From Hyphomicrobiaceae bacterium (lineage in GTDB: Bacteria > Pseudomonadota > Alphaproteobacteria > Rhizobiales > Hyphomicrobiaceae), in contig JAMXLN010000173.1 in NCBI GenBank assembly GCA_024281145.1, forward strand, positions 1 to 62,342: 62,342 nt of DNA, written 5' to 3'. The position numbers and the translations under genes were made by a program. Under the pieces are notes generated by a model that worked only from the letters and a program-made list of their open reading frames with translations, did no database searches and had not been told where the DNA came from. Within the stretch, counting starts at the first letter, position 1; each line of letters starts with the position of its first letter. Shown one piece after another: positions 25,028 through 33,410 of this stretch.

Positions 25028-26755
25028 TTAGTAGGGCGTCACGACATTCACCAAGGCGTGGCGCTTCTCGTTGAGGACGGCGTTGCGCGCCAAGGCAAGC
25101 GCGGCCGGTAGGTCGGCGGCACGCTCGACCCGCGCACCGAAGGCACCATGGGCCTCGGCGTAGCACTCGAAGGGTGGGCTGGGCGAAAGGTCGGCTAATC
25201 CCAAACCATTGTCCCGGGCAGAAGCGCCGGAGGCAAACATAGCCATGGTTGCGTTGCGAACGGCGCCGTAGCGCTGGTTATTAAAGATCACTATGGCGAT
25301 TGGCAATCGGTGCGCCTGGGCAACCCAATGGCAAGCGGTCGGATTGGCGAAGATCATGCCACCGTCGCCGATGGTGGCGACGACGAAGCTGTCCGGAGCG
25401 GCCAGCTTGGCCCCGAGGGCAGCACCCACGCTCCATCCCAATCCGCCAGCGGGGCTCAAGGCAAAGTAGGTCCCAGGCTGTGTGCGAGGGCAGGCTTCGA
25501 GTCGCAGTTGATATTCATTGAAGATCAGTCCGGTCGCACCTGCCATTTCGCCCACGCAGCGGCTCAAATATTCGGGCGAGATATGCGCAGTATCCACTGC
25601 AGTGCGTGCGACCGCTTTAGCCCGCTGCGCTTGCGCGCGTTCGACCGCCCATGCGCGCCGTTTCCTGAGCTGTATCAGGCTCGATCCCGACCGGCTCGCA
25701 AGCGTCTGATCGAGGGCGGCCAATGCACTGCCGGCATGCGCGGCGATCGACAGATGGCTGGGAAAAGAGCGCATCGGATAGCGCACGAAAGCGGGGTCGG
25801 CGCCAATATGGGCGATGCGCGCCGTTGTTGCCGGCAGCTCGATGCTCGGCATCCACGGTACGTCGGCCTCGACGACGAGAATGAGGTCGGCGTCTGCAAG
25901 AAAGGCATGGGGATCAAAGCCGTGATGCAGCGGATGATCCGTTGGGAGACACAAGTAGCGCGGCGTGTGCGCCACGACGGGTAACGCTAGGCGCTCGGCA
26001 ATTCGCGCCAAGGCCATGGTCTCCTCGACGGTTCTACCGATGCTGGAGGCGATGACCAATGGGCGTTCTGCCTCGATCAGCCAATCGGTCAGGCGCGCGA
26101 TGAGCGCGGGATCGGGGAAGGCCCGGGATGGGATCGTGCGCGGCTCGACCGGTTTGGTGGCGTGAGCCGGAGCCGAAAGGGGTTCACGCGGCAGCGTCAG
26201 GTACACGGGGCCGCGTGGCTCGGCCATTGCCGTCTCCACCGCGCGCGCTACAACGAGGCCAGCTTGAGCTGGATTGCGCAGTTCGTAGTCCCACTTGACA
26301 AATTCGCGCACCATCCCTGCCTGGTCGAACATCTCCTGCGCCCAATGGATCGGCCGACTACGCGCCCCGAACGCGTCACTCTCCATGATCGGCGAGCGAC
26401 CCGCGAGCAGCAGCAGGGGCACGCGATCGCGGGCGGCGTTGGCGAGCAAGTTGATGGTGTTGGCGGTGCCGACATTGACATGCACCATCACCGCTTGCGG
26501 TGCCCCCGTTACCAGATAAGCGCCATGGGCCATGGCGAGGGCGAGGTTCTCGTGCGGCACCAGGATCGATCGCGGTCGTGCCTCGCCCGTTATTTTGGCG
26601 CGGGCGAAGCCCTCAACGATGGCGGGAAAATCGGTTCCCGGGTTGGCGAAGAAGCAGTCGATGCCATGGCGATGAAGCGAGGCGAGGAGGACATCGGCGG
26701 CTGTGGCTGCCAACTCGGTTGCGGGCTTGTCCGCTGGATTGCGGCTCCTGGCCAT
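25028..26755 (-). CDS. ThDP-dependent enzyme, acetolactate synthase / benzoylformate decarboxylase-like
   Basis: A 575-residue ThDP enzyme of the acetolactate synthase superfamily. The N-terminal domain has FANPGTDFPAIVEG and the activating glutamate in VPHENLALAMAHGAYLVTG. The central domain is at ~205-345. The C-terminal domain has the ThDP/Mg motif FVVATIGDGGMIFANPTACH through VIFNNQRYGAVRN. The family decarboxylates or condenses 2-oxo acids; the substrate cannot be read from the sequence. Its ATG shares one base with the TAA of the upstream Bug-type receptor gene (TAATG), so the two are translationally coupled, which suggests that the imported acid or its product is the substrate (inference). 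No regulatory small subunit is nearby. Confidence 0.9.
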   Translation of the reverse strand: MARSRNPADKPATELAATAADVLLASLHRHGIDCFFANPGTDFPAIVEGFARAKITGEARPRSILVPHENLALAMAHGAYLVTGAPQAVMVHVNVGTANTINLLANAARDRVPLLLLAGRSPIMESDAFGARSRPIHWAQEMFDQAGMVREFVKWDYELRNPAQAGLVVARAVETAMAEPRGPVYLTLPREPLSAPAHATKPVEPRTIPSRAFPDPALIARLTDWLIEAERPLVIASSIGRTVEETMALARIAERLALPVVAHTPRYLCLPTDHPLHHGFDPHAFLADADLILVVEADVPWMPSIELPATTARIAHIGADPAFVRYPMRSFPSHLSIAAHAGSALAALDQTLASRSGSSLIQLRKRRAWAVERAQAQRAKAVARTAVDTAHISPEYLSRCVGEMAGATGLIFNEYQLRLEACPRTQPGTYFALSPAGGLGWSVGAALGAKLAAPDSFVVATIGDGGMIFANPTACHWVAQAHRLPIAIVIFNNQRYGAVRNATMAMFASGASARDNGLGLADLSPSPPFECYAEAHGAFGARVERAADLPAALALARNAVLNEKRHALVNVVTPY

Positions 26756-27753
26756 TAGTCGAGCTTGACGTTTGCAGACTTGGCGATAGCTGTCCAGCGC
26801 GGGATCTCCGCCGCAATGCGTCGGACAAGGTCCCGAGCAGGCCCTCCGTCGGGTTTGACAGCCATGACCCTCAGGTGTTCGTGCACGTCGGGCAACCGTA
26901 CGACCTCCATTATTTCCCTTTCGAGCACGTTGAGGACGGCCGGTGGCGTCGCGGCCGGGGCAAAGAGCCCCGACCAGAGCATCACCTCAAGGTCTGGCAC
27001 GCCCGCTTCGGCCATGGTGGGTACGTCGGGATACTCCGCTGCGCGCTGTGCCGAAGTGATGGCCAGCACTTTCGCCGTGCCCGCTTTGACATGGCCGGCG
27101 ACTGGCAGCGCATCCGCGAGCGCCATCAACACCTCGCCGCCCAACACCGCGGCGAGCATTTCGCCACTGCTCTTGTAAGGGATGTGCTCCAGCGGCGCGC
27201 CGGTTCGCATCTTGAAGAGCTCGGTTGCGAGCTGAAATGCGGCGGACGAGCTCGCATAGTTGGCTTCTCTTGGATTGGCTTTCGCATAGGCAACGAGCTC
27301 GGCAACGCTTTTCACGGGCATGGCCGCGTTGACGCAGAGCAACAGCGGGAATGAGGCAACGGTGGAGATCGGCGCAAAATCGCGCACGGTATCGTAGGGC
27401 AGCTTGCCATAGACCGCTGGATTTACGGTCATGGCGCCGGTTGCTCCAAGCAGCAGCGTATAGCCGTCCGGCGCGGCCCTAGCCACGTACCCCGTGGCGA
27501 TGATTGCACCCGCGCCAGGTTTATTTTCGACGACCACCGCTTGACCCAGGCGCTCGGCAAGTTTTTGGCCGATGAGCCGTGCCAAGAGGTCATTGCCACC
27601 ACCGGGTCCAAAGCCAACGACAATCCGAATGGGTCGCGTCGGATAGGGAGGAATGGCTTGAGCCAGCACCGGCAAGCCTCGAGCGACAAGCGATCCGATC
27701 GCCGCAACACCCACCACAACGCGGCGCCGCGTCGCTTCCGGTTGGCGTGGCAT
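26755..27753 (-). CDS. Bug/TctC-family tripartite tricarboxylate transporter receptor
   Basis: A 332-residue periplasmic receptor. A signal with a basic start (EATRRRVVVGVAAIGSLVARG) is followed by YPTRPIRIVVGFGPGGGNDL, the hallmark of Bug proteins, then VVVENKPGAGAIIATGYVAR, APDGYTLLLGA and VPTMAEAGVPDLEVMLWSG. Bug proteins bind carboxylates for TctAB-type uptake; orphan copies are numerous in some Rhizobiales and Burkholderiales. The ATG at 27753 has GGGAGGAAAC ahead and starts the signal; the frame up to 27996 is not used. No tctA or tctB genes are present. It is coupled to the ThDP enzyme by a one-base overlap. Confidence 0.93.
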   Translation of the reverse strand: MPRQPEATRRRVVVGVAAIGSLVARGLPVLAQAIPPYPTRPIRIVVGFGPGGGNDLLARLIGQKLAERLGQAVVVENKPGAGAIIATGYVARAAPDGYTLLLGATGAMTVNPAVYGKLPYDTVRDFAPISTVASFPLLLCVNAAMPVKSVAELVAYAKANPREANYASSSAAFQLATELFKMRTGAPLEHIPYKSSGEMLAAVLGGEVLMALADALPVAGHVKAGTAKVLAITSAQRAAEYPDVPTMAEAGVPDLEVMLWSGLFAPAATPPAVLNVLEREIMEVVRLPDVHEHLRVMAVKPDGGPARDLVRRIAAEIPRWTAIAKSANVKLD

Positions 27754-27829
27754 GTTTCCTCCCGAGGGACACGTCCCCCAAAGCGCCCCATTGCTTTGAG
27801 CGCTACCACCTCTGATAAATTGCCTGGTG

Positions 27830-28160
27830 TCAAGATGGATGGCTCGGTTGCGCTGCGCGTTCGGTGCTGAAGCTGCGTAGCTGTGACCGCGGGGCGCCGG
27901 CTGCTTCGGTGCGACCGGCAAGCAGGACAAGAGCGGCGAGCACTTCGGCGATGGCAGCCAGGGCAAAGGGGAGCACGTAATCGCCCGTCGCATCATAGAA
28001 AACCCAGCTGGCCCGAAGACGAGCGCGCCCTGACTGACGGGAACGCAAAGGGCAACAGCAATGGCACCGCCGGGTGGTTAAACTCCTGTCGGACCATGAG
28101 CAGTGGCAGGTCATGGTGGCCGCCTGTCAGGCCGAACACCAGCAACCGACGAGAGGCAAC
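27830..28160 (-). pseudogene. C-terminal remnant of an MFS transporter
   Basis: On the minus strand, LLVFGLTGGHHDLPLLMVRQ is followed after a frame change by WVFYDATGDYVLPFALAAIA and then EVLAALVLLAGRTEAAG, ending in a hydrophilic tail. This is the pattern of the last two or three membrane helices of a major-facilitator carrier. The upstream helices and start are missing and at least one frameshift separates the pieces. It lies just upstream of the Bug receptor gene and is a decayed neighbour of that operon. Confidence 0.7.
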
Positions 28161-28190
28161 GCGGTTCGGCCGTCCGTGGCGAACTGAAGG

Positions 28191-28208
28191 GGGCCGCCAT
28201 GGCGGCCC
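28191..28208. repeat. Perfect 18-bp palindrome
   Basis: gggccgccatggcggccc reads identically on both strands. It lies in a gene-free stretch of about 300 bp between the MFS relic and the response regulator. No T-run follows on either side, so it is not an obvious terminator; it could be a protein-binding site or simply chance in GC-rich DNA. Confidence 0.6.
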
Positions 28209-28460
28209 GAGCTGGTGTGATGGGATGGAGTTGGCTGGAAGATTTGACGGCTGACGGTTTAGACCGCACGGGGCTCGGTTGCAACGGGTGTTAGTGTTAT
28301 CCCTCGCAAGGTTCGCAGGACCGTGCGACCCTGAGGCAGAAGCCCAGCGATTGGTGAGGTCAAAGGCTTTCCACCTTGGGAGCCAACCAGGTCGCGCGAG
28401 CTTGCACCGGGGCGCTGGCGGCGCAGTTGAGGGCCACGCGGCCCGTTAGCCGGCGCGGCA

Positions 28461-28847
28461 TCAGTGCAGTACGTCGGACAACGCCTGACAGACTTCGGTG
28501 GACGTGGCCAATTTGGAAAGCACTGGGGCTCCGGTTACGAGCTCCCGCATCGCAAACGTATCGCCGGAGACAACAATGAAGGGAATGTCCAGGCTCGTGA
28601 GGAATTCGATAACCGGCACACACGGGCCGTCGCCGAGGTGATAGTCGACGATCGCCGCGTCGACGTGGTGCGTGCCAAGGTAGGCCAACGCGCGCTGGTT
28701 GCTCGGCTCGATCGTGTCTGTGGCGCCAAGGCGGCGGAGCCGAAAGTGGTAGTCGGCGGCGATGACGGGATCGTCCTCGATCACAAGGATCTGCTTGCCA
28801 TCGAGATTGGCACGCAGATTCCGCGGATTGCGATGGCAATTCAGCAT
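28461..28847 (-). CDS. Single-domain response regulator (CheY-like receiver)
   Basis: A 128-residue protein consisting of one receiver domain: KQILVIEDDPVIAADYHFRL (acidic pair Asp25/Asp26), the phosphoacceptor Asp68 in AAIVDYHLGDG, the Ser in FIVVSGD, and the Lys in PVLSKLA (about 112). There is no output domain, so it must act through a partner protein or as a phosphate sink. No histidine kinase lies nearby. The frame is open to 28958, but the ATG at 28847 gives a normal N-terminus with GGTGG upstream; an ATG at 28877 is an alternative. YHLGDG after the Asp resembles receivers of the rhizobial stress and FixJ-independent groups. Confidence 0.85.
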   Translation of the reverse strand: MLNCHRNPRNLRANLDGKQILVIEDDPVIAADYHFRLRRLGATDTIEPSNQRALAYLGTHHVDAAIVDYHLGDGPCVPVIEFLTSLDIPFIVVSGDTFAMRELVTGAPVLSKLATSTEVCQALSDVLH

Positions 28848-28917
28848 TGGTGTCCACCACGCTCCCCCACCAGCCATATTCGCAACGCTTCTGGGCGGCA
28901 ACAGTTCCACTGCCGGG

Positions 28918-29091
28918 TTAATTTGACGTGACCTGAGGCAGCTCAACCGGGGGCGCAATCAGTCGAGGATGGGGCTCACTTGAACTCATGGCCCTATGTA
29001 GCCCCGCTGTAAGGATGGCACTGGAGATCATGAGCACGGCGAAGAGGGTCGCAAACCCGAGCGCGGTAAGAAACACCCGTAAGGCCCGCAT
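28918..29091 (-). CDS. Small single-span membrane protein (57 aa)
   Basis: A short frame from ATG at 29091: MRALRVFLTALGFATLFAVL continues into a hydrophobic helix ending near ILTAGLHRAM, then a Pro-rich tail (PHPRLIAPPVELPQVTSN). A basic N-terminus before the helix suggests an anchor with the tail in the periplasm, or a signal peptide. An upstream TTG (29112) is possible. The ribosome-binding site is weak and no family is known. It lies 70 bp upstream of the response regulator on the same strand. Confidence 0.4.
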   Translation of the reverse strand: MRALRVFLTALGFATLFAVLMISSAILTAGLHRAMSSSEPHPRLIAPPVELPQVTSN

Positions 29092-29219
29092 GACAGAGCT
29101 CAATAAACTCAAGGCTGCTGCGCAGCCGTGCGCGATGTGTTCAGGCCGATGCGTTCAACAGTTTGCCAAAGAAAACCTGAACGACCGCTGAACTTGAGCT
29201 TGGCCGGGGCGCGCAAGCG

Positions 29220-29600
29220 CGAGCCGCCGGTGGCGTGGCTTGACATCTTCGCGCAGTGCGCGGCAGTCCCCACCCCATGTCATGCTCGGTGATGAGCAGG
29301 GTCAGCTCTTGCTCCCTTGGTGATGCGTGGCGAGCGGCCCGATGCTCTAGTACGTCTCCTGCGCGCTCATGCCGGCGGCCGGTTCGTTGAGAAGCAGCAT
29401 GCGCCGCCGACCAGCCAGCACTACGCGAGTTCCACCAGTTTTTGGGCGCTATGGCTGATTTCGCCGGCGATCGCACGCGATGTCGTGCAGTGCGAGGTGA
29501 TCGATCGTCGCCCCAATGCTGGTGCTCGGGCGCTCCACATGTTGAGGCGTTTGCCACTGTGAGGCATTCTGAGCCGCCGCGGGTCCCCCGGTAGTAAGGC
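29220..29600 (-). pseudogene. Remnant of a LivG/LivF-type ABC ATPase
   Basis: Three diagnostic segments lie in order on the minus strand but in different frames. AGEISHSAQKLVELA corresponds to the ABC signature region. VVLAGRRRMLLLNEPAAGMS is the Walker B strand with Asn for the usual Asp. ELTLLITEHDMGW is the H-loop. A stop follows AGMSAQETY, and frame changes separate the pieces. The Walker A part is not recoverable. LLLNEPAAGMS followed by TEHDM is typical of branched-chain amino-acid/urea-type LivG ATPases. It ends close to the start of the acyl-CoA synthetase gene on the other strand. Confidence 0.75.
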
Positions 29601-29725
29601 AGAGATGACGCGACAGTCGCTCCCAACCAACAAAGCGCCTGCAAAGAGGAAGAAACCCATGAAGCGTATTGCGCTCGGCTTCAGCGAGGCTCTGGCCGAA
29701 GTCAAAGGTTAGAGGAGGCACGTTT

Positions 29726-31363
29726 ATGAATGCCGCGGTAGAGCCTTCGCAAAAGTCGCCTACGTGGCTTGGCGTCGTGCCCGTGATACGGGCGGAGCGG
29801 CACTATGGTGACCGTGTCATGCGCTGTTTTGTGGTCCGGCCAAAGAGCATGCCTGCACTTCTTGCTGCTGCCGTGGCGACCAATCCCGGCGCGGAAGCCA
29901 TCGTTTGCGAAGAAGAACGCCTCAGTTACCAAGGCTTCGATGCGATCGTCAATCGGTGGGCGGCGGCCCTGGCGGAGTTGGGCGTGAAACGCGGTGAACG
30001 CGTGGCCCTCCTACTCGGCAACGGCATCGCATTTCCGGCCGTCCTGTTCGCAGTGCTCAGATTGGGGGCCATTGCGGTGCCCATCAGCGTCCGCGAGCAA
30101 GCTGCGCCGCTGGCATATATACTGAGCAATTGCCGCGCCATGGTTCTTGTCTACGATGAGGACCTTTCTGAGCGCCTCCCAGTGCCGTCGGCGACGCCGC
30201 AATTGCAGCATCGGATCGCGCTTGCGCACAACAAGACCCGCGGCGGCCTACCTCCCGGCCGTGTTCGGGCGACTGTGCCGACGCCGGTCGAAGTCGACGA
30301 AGAGGATACGGCGATCATCCTCTATACCTCAGGTACCACCGGGCGGCCAAAGGGGGCAATGCTGACGCATTTGGGCATTTGCCACTCGGCCATACACTAT
30401 CAGTGTTGCATGGGCTTGACCGCACACGATCGCTCCGTCGTCGCGGTACCGATGAGCCACGTAACTGGCGTTGTCGCGCTAATCGCCACGGTTGTACACC
30501 TGGCGGCAACTCTCATCATCATGCGCGAGTTCAAAGCCGCGAGCTTTCTTGAGTTGGCGGAGGCCGAGCGGATGACACACACACTGCTCGTGCCGGCCAT
30601 GTACAACCTGTGCCTCATGGAACCGCGCTTTGCACAAACTGATCTGTCAGCCTGGCGCATAGGCGGGTTTGGGGGCGCGCCGATGCCAGCCGCAACCATC
30701 GCGAGCCTCGCTGAAAAGCTGCCGCACCTGCGCTTGATGAACGCCTATGGCGCCACCGAGACGACTTCCCCAGCAACCCTAATGCCTGCGCCCGCGACGG
30801 CTGAGCGTCTTGACAGTGTCGGTCTTCCTGTTCCTTGCGGCGAGGTACTGGTCATGGACGAGGCGGGACGGGAGGTGCCGTGTGGCATGGAAGGCGAGCT
30901 GTGGTTGCGCGGTCCAATGGTTGTGCGGGGTTACTGGGATGATCCCGCGGCAACGGCCGAGGGCTTTGTCGCGGGCTATTGGCGCTCGGGCGACGTTGGC
31001 TCGATCGACAGCGATGGATATGTCCGCGTGCTCGATCGCAAGAAGGACATGATCAATCGCGGCGGTTACAAAATCTATAGCGTCGAGGTGGAAAACACGC
31101 TGATGGCACATCCCGACGTGATCGAGGCGGCGGTCATCGCCAGGCCCTGTCCGGTGTTGGGCGAACGTGTGCATGCGGTAATCTTTCGCAAACACGATCA
31201 GGCGACGAGCGAGGAATTAGCACGCCACTGCGCTGGCTTGATTGCAGACTATAAGGTGCCGGAAAGCTTCAGCTTCCGCACCACTCCGCTACCGCGCAAT
31301 GCCAATGGCAAGGTCATGAAGCGCATCCTGAAGGATGCAGTGTCGAGTGCCAGCAACGGGTGA
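29726..31363 (+). CDS. Class I adenylate-forming enzyme (acyl-CoA synthetase)
   Basis: A 545-residue AMP-binding enzyme. The P-loop-like motif AIILYTSGTTGRPKGAMLTH, the A5 motif NAYGATETTS, A7 YWRSGDVGSIDSDGYVRVLD, A8 RKKDMINRGGYKIYSVEVEN and the A10 lysine segment PLPRNANGKVMKRILK are all complete. The enzyme activates a carboxylic acid as acyl-AMP and transfers it to CoA. The chain type cannot be deduced, but it resembles medium/long-chain or aryl acyl-CoA ligases. AGAGGAGG precedes the ATG at 29726 with 7-base spacing; the earlier frame start at 29669 is not needed. Next to a decayed LivG gene, it may once have belonged to an aromatic-acid uptake and activation operon (inference). Confidence 0.92.
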   Translation: MNAAVEPSQKSPTWLGVVPVIRAERHYGDRVMRCFVVRPKSMPALLAAAVATNPGAEAIVCEEERLSYQGFDAIVNRWAAALAELGVKRGERVALLLGNGIAFPAVLFAVLRLGAIAVPISVREQAAPLAYILSNCRAMVLVYDEDLSERLPVPSATPQLQHRIALAHNKTRGGLPPGRVRATVPTPVEVDEEDTAIILYTSGTTGRPKGAMLTHLGICHSAIHYQCCMGLTAHDRSVVAVPMSHVTGVVALIATVVHLAATLIIMREFKAASFLELAEAERMTHTLLVPAMYNLCLMEPRFAQTDLSAWRIGGFGGAPMPAATIASLAEKLPHLRLMNAYGATETTSPATLMPAPATAERLDSVGLPVPCGEVLVMDEAGREVPCGMEGELWLRGPMVVRGYWDDPAATAEGFVAGYWRSGDVGSIDSDGYVRVLDRKKDMINRGGYKIYSVEVENTLMAHPDVIEAAVIARPCPVLGERVHAVIFRKHDQATSEELARHCAGLIADYKVPESFSFRTTPLPRNANGKVMKRILKDAVSSASNG

Positions 31364-31515
31364 GACTGAGCGCGCGGCCGCGGCCGGCATCCGGAGCAGC
31401 GCGAGCGAGCCTGGGATTACCAGTTGCTGCAGACTGCGTACATGACGTGTGCAGGATCAAGGCGCCGGCGCGGGTCTGTCCGCGATACAGTGGTCCCAGA
31501 CACGGCGCAGGCGCG

Positions 31516-31545
31516 CTAGCAATCAAGGGTCTAGCAATCAAGGGT
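31516..31545. repeat. Perfect 15-bp tandem duplication across the stop codon of the GlnT-like gene
   Basis: ctagcaatcaagggt occurs twice head to tail (31516-31530 and 31531-31545). On the minus strand each copy reads acccttgattgctag, i.e. Thr-Leu-Asp-Cys-stop. The first copy met by the ribosome ends the protein and the second lies immediately behind the stop in the same frame. Confidence 0.9.
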
Positions 31546-32832
31546 AGTGCGGCGCTCCCAGTCGGTGAGCTGATTGGCGTATTCGTTCCATTCGATCTGA
31601 CGCAGTTTGATGTAGGAGGCAACGACATCTTCGCCCAGGCCTTTCCTGAGCACGCTTGAGTGCTCGAGGGCCCGCAGCGCATCGAGCAGATTGAGGGGGA
31701 GGCGCTTGGCATCGGTCACTGTGTGGCCCTCTGCGTACATGTCGAGATCGATCCGCCTGCCGGGGTCGCGCTTAGCTTTGAGCCCATCGAGCCCGACCGT
31801 CAGCAGTGCCGCTTGCAGCAGATAAGGATTGGTGGCGCCATCGGCGAGGCGGAGTTCAAATCGGCCCGCTTCGGGAATGCGGATCATGTGCGTACGGTTG
31901 TTGCCGCCATAGGTCGCTGTGTTGGGGGACCAGGTCGCGCCGGACATTGTGCGTGGCGCGTTGATCCGCTTGTAGGAGTTGACCGTAGGGTTGGTGATGG
32001 CAGTGAGCGCGTCGGCCGAATGCAGCACACCACCGATGAAATGGTAGGCTTCGTTGGAAAGTCCCATTTCTCCATGCGAGTCATCGAATACGTTGTCGCC
32101 GGCGGTGTTCCACAACGACACATGTGCGTGGCAACCGTTGCCGGTGAGATTAAGGAAGGGCTTGGGCATGAAGGTTGCCCGCAGGCCGTGCTTCTCGGCA
32201 ACCGATTTCACCATGAACTTGAAGAAAGCGTGTTTGTCGGCGGTTCGCAGACAGGTGTCATACTCCCAGTTCATTTCGAACTGGCCATTGGCGTCCTCGT
32301 GATCGTTCTGATAGGGGTTCCAACCAAGTGCGATCATCGAGTCGCAAATTTCTTTGATGACCTCGTAGCGGCGCATCAGTGCTTGCTGATCGTAGCAGGG
32401 CTTGGCCTGGATGTCGGCGCCGTCGGAAATCGCCGAGCCGTCCGGCTGGATCAGGAAGTACTCGCATTCCACTCCAGTGCGCATCTCGTAACCGTCCTTG
32501 GCGGCCAAACCGATCACGCGCTTGAGGACCTGCCGAGGGTTTTGCGCAAGCGGCTTGCCGTCCATGATGAGGTCGCCTGTAATCCAGGCGACCTCGGGTT
32601 TCCAAGGCAGCTGGATCGCCGTTTCCAAATCGGGCATCACCATCATGTCGGGATGGGCCGGCGTGAGGTCGAGCCAGGTGGCGAAACCAGCAAAGCCAGC
32701 CCCCGACTTGGCGATCAGATCGATGGCGGTGGCTGGCACAATCTTGGCTCGCATCGTGCCGAACAGATCGACGAAGGCGATCAGGAAATACTTGACGCCC
32801 TTCTCTTTAGCGTACGTCCCAAGCGATGCCAT
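31531..32832 (-). CDS. glnT: Type III-like glutamine synthetase (GlnT / gamma-glutamylmethylamide synthetase type)
   Basis: A 433-residue glutamine-synthetase-fold enzyme. The N-terminal beta-grasp is short (KYFLIAFVDLFGTMRAKIVP). The catalytic domain has VECEYFLIQPDG, DHEDANGQFEMNWEY (metal glutamates), NGCHAHVSLW (the His of the ammonia/glutamate site), NRTHMIRIPEAGRFELRLAD and a conserved C-terminus. This is the GlnT branch, which also contains gamma-glutamylmethylamide synthetase (GmaS) of the N-methylglutamate pathway; the two are hard to separate by eye. The presence of glxBCD/mgsABC-type genes 4 kb away makes an amine-related role likely (inference). The ATG at 32832 has GGGAGCTCGAT before it; the frame up to 32883 is not used. 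Its stop codon lies in a 15-bp tandem duplication. Confidence 0.9.
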   Translation of the reverse strand: MASLGTYAKEKGVKYFLIAFVDLFGTMRAKIVPATAIDLIAKSGAGFAGFATWLDLTPAHPDMMVMPDLETAIQLPWKPEVAWITGDLIMDGKPLAQNPRQVLKRVIGLAAKDGYEMRTGVECEYFLIQPDGSAISDGADIQAKPCYDQQALMRRYEVIKEICDSMIALGWNPYQNDHEDANGQFEMNWEYDTCLRTADKHAFFKFMVKSVAEKHGLRATFMPKPFLNLTGNGCHAHVSLWNTAGDNVFDDSHGEMGLSNEAYHFIGGVLHSADALTAITNPTVNSYKRINAPRTMSGATWSPNTATYGGNNRTHMIRIPEAGRFELRLADGATNPYLLQAALLTVGLDGLKAKRDPGRRIDLDMYAEGHTVTDAKRLPLNLLDALRALEHSSVLRKGLGEDVVASYIKLRQIEWNEYANQLTDWERRTTLDC

Positions 32833-33410
32833 ATCGAGCTCCCGCGTGTCATGCCGGTGGATTGACCGGAAACATGAATCCATGATCGGCTAAGCCGCGC
32901 CCCCGTGAGAACAAGCAGGTTCCGCTACTGGCTCGCGTTCCCCCAACGTTCAAGACAATGGACGAGAAAGGTGACCGGCGACGACCTGCAACCAAGCTTC
33001 CGACCTCGGCCCCGGCGCCCTGCCCTCCCGCTGCCGTTGTGACGCTCTCGCCAACCCTTGCCTCCACCGTGTCGCCCGTTTGCCCCCCATCGTTGCAGCG
33101 GTGCGGCGCTTTTGACCAGACTGCAATGGGCCTTGCAAGAGGGCAATCCCGTTCTTTGCGTCCCTCGCCTTTGCGTGCGTCGGCATGGACCTTCGGATCG
33201 AGCGACCGTTGGCAAGATTGCAAGTTAAGCGATTGCTCGGACGAGGCGCGCTTCGATGGGCCAGTGGATCTAACCTCATGAAATCGGCCGCTCCCGCATA
33301 GTGAGAGCGCTTAGTGTGCGCCGCAGAACGCCGTTACCATCCTCAAGAGGATCGAACGGGGGACAGGAGCGTTATAGCGGTGCAAGTGGTCCAATCGTGG
33401 TGCTAGCCCG
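32833..33410. other. Divergent intergenic region of 578 bp
   Basis: This lies between the starts of the GlnT-like gene (minus) and the E1 alpha gene (plus). Frames crossing it (minus 32849-33223 and plus 32958-33281) have low-information translations without domains, so I see no gene. It must hold both promoters. I looked for a sigma-54 element (TGGCAC-N5-TTGCA) because of the nitrogen-related gene and found none convincing. Confidence 0.5.

Noticed and set aside
31660-32865. Plus-strand 401-codon open frame
   Set aside because: Lies entirely antisense to the GlnT-like gene, which has all family motifs; the long frame results from GC-rich codon structure.
32833-33410. Sigma-54 promoter upstream of the GlnT-like gene
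   Set aside because: No TGGCAC-N5-TTGCA-like pair with correct spacing could be found on either strand.
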